Under the pieces are notes generated by a model. The model had not been told where the DNA came from. It was given only the letters and a program-made list of their open reading frames with translations, and searched no databases. Made by a program: the position numbers and the translations under genes. DNA of 64,000 nt from Tritrichomonas musculus (taxonomy: Eukaryota > Parabasalia > Tritrichomonadida > Tritrichomonadidae), in the NCBI GenBank assembly GCA_039105265.1, contig JAPFFF010000021.1, positions 1,240,001 through 1,304,000 on the forward strand, written 5' to 3'. Below, in pieces: positions 28,253-36,949 of the stretch; within the stretch, counting starts at the first letter, position 1; each line of letters opens with the position of its first letter.

Positions 28253-30661
28253 TCATACAGTAACTTTAACTTTTGGTCCATTAATTAATTTAAAGAGATG
28301 AGGAGCTGCCTCTTTAAGCCAAATGGGATCAATTCTGATTACCGTTCTCATCCACATCTTATTTGTATTGGATAATTCATAATAAACTAGATACTCGGGC
28401 GGATTAGGATCATGATGAAGACAACTTGATGGATGAATATCAATCTTTAATGATCCTTTAATTGTTTGATATGAACCATCTGCTGCTAATTGTGCCGAAT
28501 TCTGAAAGAAGCCGAAGCAAAATGATTTTGATATTTTTTGATTTAACGTTAATTCAGGTATTTTTTCTCCAAACTTCTTTTTAGGCTCAGCAGGTTTGGC
28601 ATCAGTTTGATTTTCATTATCAAGACCGATCAGTTTTGAGCATTGAAGAAGTTGATCTCTAATTGCTTGTGCTTTCCTCAATGTTCTATATTGAACATGA
28701 TTTTCTTGGCACCATTGCGCTGATTCATTGCTTTGTTCCCAAGCCTTATATGTATTTAGAATGGTTATATGGTCACCTTCGTGATCCCAAAAACTTTTTA
28801 TTGAGGTCTCTGCTGATTTCATTTCTTCACGGGGTGCATAAAATAGAGGAGATCCACTTTCGAGAACAGCACAAATTGTGCAAACTTCGTTTGAACATCC
28901 AAGATTAAATGATTCAATAATGGCTCGAGCTGAATAGGGAGAAACTGGTAGTTGAACGAGTTTGGCTCCAAGCTCTGTGAGTCGTGATTCAGCATCAATT
29001 GCGCACATCGCGTAAAGTTGCTCATAAGCTGCAGTAATATTTTGAACAGGTGGAGAATCAATGAAATTAAAGTCAACAATTGTATTAATTCCAATAGAAA
29101 GGAGGAGAAGAAGAGTTGGTGTGAAGTTGCACCGTAAAATTTCAGGTTTTGTTAATTTTGGCATTTCATTGTCAAAAGCGTATTTGGTGTATAGATTATA
29201 GCAGACACCATCTGTAACTCTTCCTGCACGTCCTGCACGTTGTCTTGCGCTTGATACAGAAATAGTTGAAATATTTAATGATTCGCATCCACTTTTTGGA
29301 TCATATATTGTCTGTTTAACATGGCCACAGTCAATAACATATTTTATAGATTCAATTGTAATTGATGTTTCAGCAATATTTGTAGCAAAAATAATCTTAC
29401 GGGTTCCATTTGGAGCTGGCTTAAAAATTTGGGCTTGTTTCTCGCTAGGAAGAGCTGCATAAATTGGAAGAGCAATTAAAGGTTTACATTTTGCATTGGA
29501 GGCCATTTGTTGGATTTTGACAACACAATCATCAATTTCATCTTGGCCTGTTAAAAAAACTAGAATATCGCATGGTTGGACAACAGGAGTTGTTCGATGG
29601 ATATGTAATGCTGTTAATAATGATGCTAAGCAATAATCAGTCTCTGCTTTCTCTGAAAAATTAGTATCGACATTAAATCTTCGGCCAGGAACATACAAAA
29701 CTGGTGCGTTATTAAAATATGCTGACATTTGGTCTGCATCTAATGTGGCAGATGAAACAACAAGACGGAGTTCTGGTCGTGCTAATGCCAAATCTTTCAG
29801 AAGTGATAAGAGAAGATCTGTTGATATTGATCTTTCGTGTGCTTCATCAATCATGATCGTGGTGTACTTTTTCAAAAGTGGATCAATTAAAAATTCTCTT
29901 AGCAATAAACCGTCTGTTACATATCTAAGTCGAGTGACTTCGCTGGTGAAATCTTCAAAACGAACTGTATAGCCAACTTCCATACCAACAAGTGAATGCC
30001 TTTCAGAAGCCACACGTTGTGCCACGGAAATTGCAGCAACACGTCGAGGCTGTGTGCAAACAATTGACTCAGTTGGACTTCGAAGAAGTAAATATTGTGG
30101 TATTTGTGTGGTTTTTCCTGATCCTGTATCACCAACTACAATTAAAATTTGATGATCTTTTAAAATATTTAAAATATCATCTTTATATTTGTAAACAGGT
30201 AATGACTGCTGGACAGGTGTATAATCAATTTCTTGAATTTCTGTAATTTCCATAGTAGGCTTTTCAAAAAGTAATGGCTTAGATGCCATAATGCCTGCTG
30301 ATTTCATTTTTTCTTCTTCCCAATCATTTGCTTTTTTGAGTTCAGGGTTATATTCTTCTTGTAATGCATAATTTTTAGATATATTATTTAACCGTTCTTT
30401 GAGTGTATCTCCTTTTTCAATTGTATTGGTTAAATTTACTTGATAAAGAATGGGTTCATCGGATTTTTTAACTTCCTCTGCAACTTCAATAATTTTTTGA
30501 TCTAGTTCAATTTGTTTTTGATCGATTAACGAAAGTTCACGACCTTGAGAAAGAAATTTAAGATCTTCGATTTTTTCCTTAAGTTGTTGTGCCTGTTGAG
30601 CAGCTCTCTTGCTAAGGTATTCTTGTCTTGATAATTCTCTTTGTCTGTCAATTGGGCGCAT
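28253..30661 (-). CDS. DEAH-box RNA helicase, PRP2/DHX16-like splicing factor
   Basis: ATP-dependent RNA helicase that, in the PRP2 family, remodels the spliceosome before the first splicing step. The 802 residues start with ELSRQEYLSKRAAQQ and LKEKIEDLKFLSQ, an N-terminal segment characteristic of PRP2/DHX16. Helicase motifs are complete: GDTGSGKT at about 177-184, DEAH at about 272-275, SATLD, FLTGQDEID, NIAETSITI and QRAGRAGR at about 474-481. Winged-helix, ratchet (HA2) and OB-fold regions follow, ending near WLKEAAPHLFKL. Its presence fits the few spliceosomal introns known in trichomonads. PRP22 or PRP43 paralogues are alternatives, but the N-terminus favours PRP2. Divergent from the PRMT gene, with only 117 bases between starts. 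Confidence 0.9.
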   Translation of the reverse strand: MRPIDRQRELSRQEYLSKRAAQQAQQLKEKIEDLKFLSQGRELSLIDQKQIELDQKIIEVAEEVKKSDEPILYQVNLTNTIEKGDTLKERLNNISKNYALQEEYNPELKKANDWEEEKMKSAGIMASKPLLFEKPTMEITEIQEIDYTPVQQSLPVYKYKDDILNILKDHQILIVVGDTGSGKTTQIPQYLLLRSPTESIVCTQPRRVAAISVAQRVASERHSLVGMEVGYTVRFEDFTSEVTRLRYVTDGLLLREFLIDPLLKKYTTIMIDEAHERSISTDLLLSLLKDLALARPELRLVVSSATLDADQMSAYFNNAPVLYVPGRRFNVDTNFSEKAETDYCLASLLTALHIHRTTPVVQPCDILVFLTGQDEIDDCVVKIQQMASNAKCKPLIALPIYAALPSEKQAQIFKPAPNGTRKIIFATNIAETSITIESIKYVIDCGHVKQTIYDPKSGCESLNISTISVSSARQRAGRAGRVTDGVCYNLYTKYAFDNEMPKLTKPEILRCNFTPTLLLLLSIGINTIVDFNFIDSPPVQNITAAYEQLYAMCAIDAESRLTELGAKLVQLPVSPYSARAIIESFNLGCSNEVCTICAVLESGSPLFYAPREEMKSAETSIKSFWDHEGDHITILNTYKAWEQSNESAQWCQENHVQYRTLRKAQAIRDQLLQCSKLIGLDNENQTDAKPAEPKKKFGEKIPELTLNQKISKSFCFGFFQNSAQLAADGSYQTIKGSLKIDIHPSSCLHHDPNPPEYLVYYELSNTNKMWMRTVIRIDPIWLKEAAPHLFKLINGPKVKVTV

Positions 30662-30778
30662 TTAATTAGATAAACAGCAGAAATTAAAAAAATAAATGTT
30701 TTCAGGAATGATTTTATAACGATCATTTTCCAGTCAAATTTTTTTCAATGTTTCATAAGCTGAATTTTAATTAAACTA

Positions 30779-31738
30779 ATGTCTGATAAAGATGAGTCAA
30801 ATTATTCAACAACCCCACTTCATTATGATATGATTGACGACAAATATCGAACTCTCACATATTGCAAAGCGATTGAATCAAATGCGAGTTATTTTAAAGA
30901 TAAAGTTGTACTTGATGTTGGCAGTGGAACAGGAATTTTATCATTATTTGCTGCCAGATCAGGTGCTAAAAAAGTTTATGCTGTTGAATGTAATCAGATT
31001 GGTTATCTTTCAGAAGCAATAATTCGAGACAACCATTTTGAAAATATAATTACTGTTATTCATGGCCGTTTGGAAGAAATAGAAGTTCCAGAAAAAGTAG
31101 ATATTATTGTTTCTGAATGGATGGGATATTCACTTTATTACGAACTTATGCTTCCTTTCGTTTTAATAGCAAGAGATAAATACTTAAATCCAAAGGGATC
31201 TATCCTTCCTTCACGTGCAACACTTTATTTATCTGCAATTCAAGATGTTGAATACAGATATGTATACATTAATTTCTGGGACTCCGTCTATGGCTTCGAT
31301 TTTTCAAGAATGAAAAAGAAATGTTTAACAGAGCCTGTTGTTGATGTAATTGATAAGTGGCAAATACTTACAAACTCTCAGGTCATTTCAGAAATTAACA
31401 TTCATACCTGTGATAAAAATGTTTGTTTTTTCAAGTCACCATTTGATTTGATTGTGAATTCAAATGATCCATTTACTGCGTTTTCTTTATGGTTTGATGT
31501 TTTCTTTGAAGATTTTCAAAATCACTTTACACTATCAACTTCGCCATTCAAAAAGCGAACTCATTGGAAGCAAACGCAATTATATCTAGATGAAATAATT
31601 GATGTTAACAAAGGTGATCATATACATGGCACAATCGAATTTTCTCAGAATCCAGAGAATGAGTTTGGTCTTTGGATTAAGATTGAGTATAAAGTTAATA
31701 ATGGTGAACTAAAAAAGCAAGAATTTGATTTCCAATGA
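30779..31738 (+). CDS. Protein arginine N-methyltransferase, type I (PRMT1-like)
   Basis: Transfers methyl groups from S-adenosylmethionine to arginine in proteins such as RNA-binding proteins and histones. The 319 residues are a compact PRMT1-type core. The N-terminal YDMIDDKYRT and YCKAIESN correspond to the YFxxY helix region. SAM motif I VLDVGSGTGILSLFAA lies at about 43-58, followed by the acidic YAVE. The double-E loop SEWMGYSLYYE lies at about 111-121 with both glutamates. The THW loop (RTHWKQTQ) is near 260, then a beta-barrel end. All catalytic residues look intact. It converges on the WD-like/proline-rich gene on the opposite strand. Confidence 0.93.
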   Translation: MSDKDESNYSTTPLHYDMIDDKYRTLTYCKAIESNASYFKDKVVLDVGSGTGILSLFAARSGAKKVYAVECNQIGYLSEAIIRDNHFENIITVIHGRLEEIEVPEKVDIIVSEWMGYSLYYELMLPFVLIARDKYLNPKGSILPSRATLYLSAIQDVEYRYVYINFWDSVYGFDFSRMKKKCLTEPVVDVIDKWQILTNSQVISEINIHTCDKNVCFFKSPFDLIVNSNDPFTAFSLWFDVFFEDFQNHFTLSTSPFKKRTHWKQTQLYLDEIIDVNKGDHIHGTIEFSQNPENEFGLWIKIEYKVNNGELKKQEFDFQ

Positions 31739-31867
31739 ATTTCCAATACCTGATTTATTATTATAATATATTTAAATACTATATTGTATTATATAAAATT
31801 ATACTGATTTAAAAATCGTGTGTAATTATTTGTGATGATTATATTTATAATATAATCAATTTTTCTT

Positions 31868-31891
31868 AATAATAATAATAATAATAATAAA
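31868..31891 (+). repeat. (AAT)n microsatellite
   Basis: Eight or so perfect AAT repeats in the short spacer between the convergent PRMT and WD-like genes. A simple repeat of no evident function. Confidence 0.9.
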
Positions 31892-31944
31892 AAACTAATT
31901 ATGAACGAAAAAAAATTTTTAGAACAAACAATGAAAAAAAAAAA

Positions 31945-34900
31945 CTACTTTTTGACTTCCTTGTATTCATGATGCTCAATAATGTGTTCTTTTCTAACCA
32001 CTTTTGTTGTGTAAATTGGTGCAATTGGTAATTTCTTTGTTTTAATATTAATTGGATTCTTTAAAAGTCTGTCAACTCGTCTATTTAACTCATGATCCAA
32101 GGGGAATGGGTCAATTGGGGTATATCCTCTTTGATTATATTCAAGTGAAATGTCATCGCATGGATCGTCAGAAATATCGTCAAGATCATCTTGTTTTGGC
32201 ACACTTGTTATGTAAACTTTTGTTGAACTAGTTCGTTGTGGATCGCATTGGGAAGATGCCGTTTGTCTCTGAGGTTTTTCGACATTTTCTTCCATTGGAA
32301 TATTTGGAGGTGGTCTTGGATAAGGCCTTTCATATAATGATGGGTCGAGATCCCAGATAGGTCCGTAAGCTTGATGCGGAAACGGTGCGTGATTTGCCTG
32401 GAAGATTGCAACTGGTGGTGGATACAATTGAGCGGGGGCGATTACGAGAGGTTCGAATGGATATCCTTGAACATCTTCATTTGCAGCAAATGGAGGAGGA
32501 ATTGGAACTTGAATTGGTTGAACATCAGATGGTGGTGCTGTACGATCCACTTCGATCAATTTCAGTCTTGAACGTTTTGGTGTTTTCAGATCTGTTTTCA
32601 CTTTTTCTTTCTTTGGCTTTTTGCTTTTAATTTTTGGTTTGGGAGGTTCTTCACCTTCGCTTAACTCTCTCTCATCATCGTCATCAGGAGTAGGTATTGT
32701 GTCAGGCATTTCGGGAGGTGGTGGTGGTGGAGATGGTGGAGCTGAAGGAGGCTGTGGTGGTGATTCAGAGTTATCTCTATCTGGAGTTTCATCACTATCT
32801 GGTACTTCAACAATTCCAGGAATTTCTATTGATGGCTTAATATCAAAATTAAACGTTTTTGGTTTTTCTTTTAATAATGAAAATTCTTCAAAATCTAAAA
32901 GACGATTGGGTACTATTTCTGGTGCCTTTTCAAATTTGGCCATAGCTCTTGGTATTCCGCATCTTAGCCATGGGATGACATGTGATACGATAAGAGAGGT
33001 TAGAATTGGAGATTTGGGGATTTCTCCGAATGGATCTGAGAATGATGTAACAGCAATTTGTATTTGGGAAAGCAAGCGGGGTGTTATTCTCAATGATATC
33101 TCACAAATGAAGTCTACAAACTCCGGATCATTTTCAAATTCTCCTGTTCCATCCATATATAAATCATATACCTCAGGAATATAATAACTCTTTTGAACAC
33201 TACGAATAACATCTTTAATATCTTGTTGATTGATAAAATCTGGAAATGGAATCAATCTTAATGAGGCATTGCCTGGCTTTTTTTGAAATATTGTCTCTCT
33301 CATTGCCTGATACCTCCAGCGAACAAACCATATTAGTCTTATCAACTCTCTAATAGCTGGATACAACTGATTGGGAATATTCATAGATTTACCGTTACAA
33401 TAATCTTGTACATAAGTATAATCGGCAGCACAAAATGCTATACCACACAACACAGCAAAATCATTACATTGATCCTTGGTTGCAGGAATCGGAATATCAG
33501 CTGTTTCCTCAAAAGTACACATTTTAGAAATCAAAATTGGTCGAGGGTTGTCAGCTGTCGGTGTACTATCAGATATTATTTGTTTAAGCAAGTTATTTAA
33601 TGCAAGAACGCAAACTGCACGCAATTCAGGTTCATCAACTGGTGATGAATTAATGCATACTTCCATCGCTCTGAATAATGCAACTGGGTCATCCGAATGA
33701 ATAGATGAGATCATTATCAAAAGTTGAACGGGGCTTGCTGCTACTGATTCATGGCGGGAAAGAATAGCAGCACGATCAAATCTTTCTAATTCGATCATCA
33801 TTTCAAAGAGCATTGAAACATTAATTGGAATATCTTTTACCTCATAAAAATCGTTATCATAAAAGATTTCGCAGACATGGTCAATAACTTGATCAAGATC
33901 TTCATCTCTTTTAGGATCTGGTTTAATTCTTGGTTTCATTTGGCTTTTGTCTTCGTTTGTTGGATCATACATTTTAATGCACGGTGGTCTATAGGAGGGT
34001 ACATAGCCCCAATCTCTTTTTTGAAGTTCTTCGTTGAGGAAGCGAAGCATAATTTTATCTCTCTTTTTACTTGAAAAGCTTAATCTCTTCATAACCTCTT
34101 GATATGTTTCTGGTTCAAGTCCTGTGACGTAAAAAACGCATCGTATAAGGAAATAAACGAGTAAATGATGTCCTTCTTCTAAAAGAACATGAAGAGATTT
34201 ATTCAGTTTTTGGAAAATGGGAAGTCGAAGTGGACTTTGATATTTAAAAATGCAGAATAAATCAGAATAATAAATTAATTGAACAACTTCATAAGGATTT
34301 GAAGGATTTACTTTCTCAATCTCTTCTAAAGTTCTCTCAAAAAGTGGGATCGGATTTTTAATTGGAAAAGGTAAAGATAAAAAATTTTCAATTGAGCGAG
34401 GAATAATATCTCTATCAAGGCGTAAAGTTCGCATATGTCGCTGTGAATAAACTACAAATAAATTAGGATCTTTGGTATCAGCTGAAATGTTTAATGGTAG
34501 GTAATAATCCTCTTGGAAAAGTGGCAAGTCGCAAATGTAATGTAATAATGATTTGCCATCTCTAGTAACAAGTCCAATAAATCCGGTTTTTGATGTTAGC
34601 ATGAAAAATTGACAACGACTTGACCATGCTAAATCAGAAACCATTGGATCTTGTCCAAGAAAAACTTCATTTAACGGAATTGTACTAATTATCTGTAGTT
34701 CTCGTGTTAAAAGAATTAAGGATTGGTTAACTGATAAAACTAAGATTCTGCAGCATGGACTCCAAAAAGATGTTGGACGTTCATGGCCTTCTAAAATTGG
34801 AATTGTAGTATAATATGTATGAAATTTTTTTTTTGAAGAAAAAACACAAACAGAATTAAATAAATAAAGCATATCAAAAGGTTTGCATGGTGGAAGAAGG

Positions 34901-35586
34901 CATGTTAAAAAGCAAACACCAGTACCTTCATCAGGATTTCTAAAAACTGCTAAATTTTGAAATGAAAGTGGGTACGTATTATCAAATCGCTCATACTTCT
35001 GATAATTAAATCCATCTTCAACAGATAAATTAACCCAATTTCCGTCGCCTCTCACTTGTTCAGGAAGTTGATTCCAAACCCATAATTGATCATCAAAATC
35101 AACTGCGATAATTCTGCCATCATCATTAACTGCCATATGCTTGATATGTGAAGCAAATTCGGACTGTAATTTTGCTTGTCGTGAAAAAATAAATGGGAAA
35201 TCGCCAACACGTTGATGTGTTGTAGCTATGCAAAGTTTATCTCCTTCGGGATTTATGCATTCACACATATTTGCATATGGAGTATTAGGTGATAAAAAGT
35301 TAAATGGAATTGGAAGTGTTAAAACAATTGAATTTCTTCGATTTTCGTGAACTGCTAAAATAGGTGTAATCTTAGGTAAGTGGAGAGATATTCTTCGGGA
35401 TTGTGATTGAACAACTCGACTAACTTTGTGCGTTAATAAACCAAGAGATTTTAATTGAGACCATCCACCTTGTGAAAACAAATACCCTTTCCCGCTTTTG
35501 ATAAAGAGAAGATCGCCCTTATGTGATGATAAAAAAAATTGTTGTTTTGACCGTGGGAGAATTAAAGCTTGTTCTGATTCCCACAT
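31945..35586 (-). CDS. Large beta-propeller/proline-rich protein, possibly CPLANE1 (JBTS17)-like
   Basis: A 1213-residue protein beginning MWESEQALILP at the ATG at 35586. The N-terminal ~400 residues have WD-like strands (MAVNDDGRIIAVDFDDQLWVWN; DLAWSSRCQFFMLTSKTGFIGLVTRDG). A helical solenoid region follows to about residue 900. Then comes a proline/acidic low-complexity segment with PPSPPPPPP and a basic patch (KIKSKKPKKEKVK), and a C-terminal part ending in HIIEHHEYKEVKK. The block AWSxxxxFFMLTSKTGFIGLVTRDG and the WD-plus-helical layout resemble CPLANE1/C5orf42, a ciliary planar-polarity effector, which would fit a flagellate. This is a weak recognition by pattern only; another WD-scaffold family is equally possible. 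Confidence 0.75.
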   Translation of the reverse strand: MWESEQALILPRSKQQFFLSSHKGDLLFIKSGKGYLFSQGGWSQLKSLGLLTHKVSRVVQSQSRRISLHLPKITPILAVHENRRNSIVLTLPIPFNFLSPNTPYANMCECINPEGDKLCIATTHQRVGDFPFIFSRQAKLQSEFASHIKHMAVNDDGRIIAVDFDDQLWVWNQLPEQVRGDGNWVNLSVEDGFNYQKYERFDNTYPLSFQNLAVFRNPDEGTGVCFLTCLLPPCKPFDMLYLFNSVCVFSSKKKFHTYYTTIPILEGHERPTSFWSPCCRILVLSVNQSLILLTRELQIISTIPLNEVFLGQDPMVSDLAWSSRCQFFMLTSKTGFIGLVTRDGKSLLHYICDLPLFQEDYYLPLNISADTKDPNLFVVYSQRHMRTLRLDRDIIPRSIENFLSLPFPIKNPIPLFERTLEEIEKVNPSNPYEVVQLIYYSDLFCIFKYQSPLRLPIFQKLNKSLHVLLEEGHHLLVYFLIRCVFYVTGLEPETYQEVMKRLSFSSKKRDKIMLRFLNEELQKRDWGYVPSYRPPCIKMYDPTNEDKSQMKPRIKPDPKRDEDLDQVIDHVCEIFYDNDFYEVKDIPINVSMLFEMMIELERFDRAAILSRHESVAASPVQLLIMISSIHSDDPVALFRAMEVCINSSPVDEPELRAVCVLALNNLLKQIISDSTPTADNPRPILISKMCTFEETADIPIPATKDQCNDFAVLCGIAFCAADYTYVQDYCNGKSMNIPNQLYPAIRELIRLIWFVRWRYQAMRETIFQKKPGNASLRLIPFPDFINQQDIKDVIRSVQKSYYIPEVYDLYMDGTGEFENDPEFVDFICEISLRITPRLLSQIQIAVTSFSDPFGEIPKSPILTSLIVSHVIPWLRCGIPRAMAKFEKAPEIVPNRLLDFEEFSLLKEKPKTFNFDIKPSIEIPGIVEVPDSDETPDRDNSESPPQPPSAPPSPPPPPPEMPDTIPTPDDDDERELSEGEEPPKPKIKSKKPKKEKVKTDLKTPKRSRLKLIEVDRTAPPSDVQPIQVPIPPPFAANEDVQGYPFEPLVIAPAQLYPPPVAIFQANHAPFPHQAYGPIWDLDPSLYERPYPRPPPNIPMEENVEKPQRQTASSQCDPQRTSSTKVYITSVPKQDDLDDISDDPCDDISLEYNQRGYTPIDPFPLDHELNRRVDRLLKNPINIKTKKLPIAPIYTTKVVRKEHIIEHHEYKEVKK

Positions 35587-36224
35587 CAGAAACAAACTTT
35601 TTGATAATCAGTACGTTTATTATTAATTTTCGTTATTTGTGATGACTTGGCATTTTCAAACTTTTATTTTTTTGGGAATTTAAAAACGGCCTTAAAGGAT
35701 TCTTCTTTAATAATGAAAATAAACTTTTTAATGATGTGACAAAAATATTGAATGGTATTTCAACGTCATTCTTCAAAAAAAGCATATGATATCATAGGTG
35801 CGGTTAGTTTTAGGCACCAATTTTGGACTTACAGCCTAGCGTATACTACCTACCATTGATAATACGCCAGTATTTCTTCGTGATAGTATCTTGTTTTGGG
35901 AGTCGCTGAGTAATATTATGTTGAGCACCAAAAATCGACTCATTTTGTGAAAATTAGTATTTTGTTGAGTCTTTTTTGTTGTAGATTGGAGTTGGTTGTT
36001 TAGGGAGTCGATCCAATGGTCAAAAAGTTTTTAGATCCTAGATATATAATAAAGAACAATAAATGATAATATTATATATAAATAGGTTACATGTTTGCCA
36101 CATTATTTTATTAATTGAAATGAATGCAAATGAAATAGACAATTTTTATAAATATTTTTCTGTTTAAAAAATTTGTTAAAATTTAAAATGGATCAATGAA
36201 TTAATATATATTTATTATATATTT
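35587..36224. other. Intergenic stretch with possible transposon end
   Basis: No gene is seen. The part at 35800-35930 is less AT-rich than its surroundings and contains GCCTAGCGT at 35834-35842, also found in the CpG-rich island near 46.89 kb. Short GACTCA/TGAGTC inverted copies flank about 35935-35970. It may hold the left end of the mariner fossil to the right, but no matching terminal repeat was found. Confidence 0.4.
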
Positions 36225-36710
36225 TAGGAGAATCGAATGACTGTTTATACAAATCTTGAAAACGATTATATGGTGATGAAGCATACTCCCTTCAAGCAGT
36301 TCAAGTTGGGCAGAAAAGACATATATTGCGCTCAAAGGTCAGGAAGACCACGGATTCAAGAAATCGCATATTAGTGGAAGTGCAAATTAATGAAGATCCA
36401 TATATAAGTGTTCATCAGATCTCACGCAACATGCACATTTTTATACAACCGTTTTGCACATTTTGGTCAATGATTTGAGCTTCAAATATAGTCATTTCCG
36501 ATAGGTCCCTCATTTTTTCAACCGGTCTCATATGTCAAACATTATAACCAGCGATGAAAGCTGGATTTTGTATGTCAACCGACCCAAAGCAAGATGGGTT
36601 TTAGCAGGTGATAGCCCTGGCGACATTATTTCAAGAAGTGATTACCAAAAGAAAATTATGATAACATTTTGGATAAGAAAAATGGCACTTTTTTTGTAGA
36701 TTAACTGCCA
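36225..36710 (+). mobile_element. Degenerate mariner-family (Tc1/mariner) transposase fossil
   Basis: The plus strand carries scattered mariner transposase blocks in more than one frame. YGDEAYSLQAVQV and SGRPRIQEI come from the N-terminal DNA-binding region. VQINEDPYISVHQISRNMHI is the second helix-turn-helix. SDESWILYVNRPKARWV around 36550-36600 is the catalytic-core stretch that in active mariners is written DEsW-x-y. Multiple frame changes and stop codons separate the blocks, and the C-terminal third of the transposase is not recognisable, so the copy is dead. Mariner elements are known from Trichomonas. No terminal inverted repeats could be assigned. Confidence 0.75.
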
Positions 36711-36846
36711 ATAAAATCGTCTAATATAAATAACTCTTCTAGGGTTTTATTGATTGTTTCTAAAAATTTGTTTCAAATTTTATGAGGTAATTCAGAAATT
36801 ATGATAAAAGAACATTTCAAAAAAGAATGATTGAATATTTTCATTT

Positions 36847-36892
36847 AAAAAGTTGATTTACAAAGTCGATCAACTTTTTACAAAGATCTTTG
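36847..36892. repeat. 11-bp inverted repeat plus 12-bp palindrome
   Basis: Arms AAAAAGTTGAT at 36847-36857 and ATCAACTTTTT at 36869-36879 pair perfectly around an 11-base loop, followed at once by the palindrome CAAAGATCTTTG at 36881-36892. It lies 58-103 bases upstream of the Sec23/24-like start codon and may be regulatory or the end of the mariner-associated DNA. Confidence 0.7.
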
Positions 36893-36949
36893 AAAAGTAT
36901 TCAATTAATATTTTTTGAACTTCTTTGAACTCTAATATCTCTTTATTAT

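Noticed and set aside
35587-35595. Upstream extension of the WD-like gene to a TTG
   Set aside because: A eukaryotic nuclear gene should start at ATG; the ATG at 35586 is used. The same reasoning was applied at 41989 (PDI-like) and 19059 (PSI protein).
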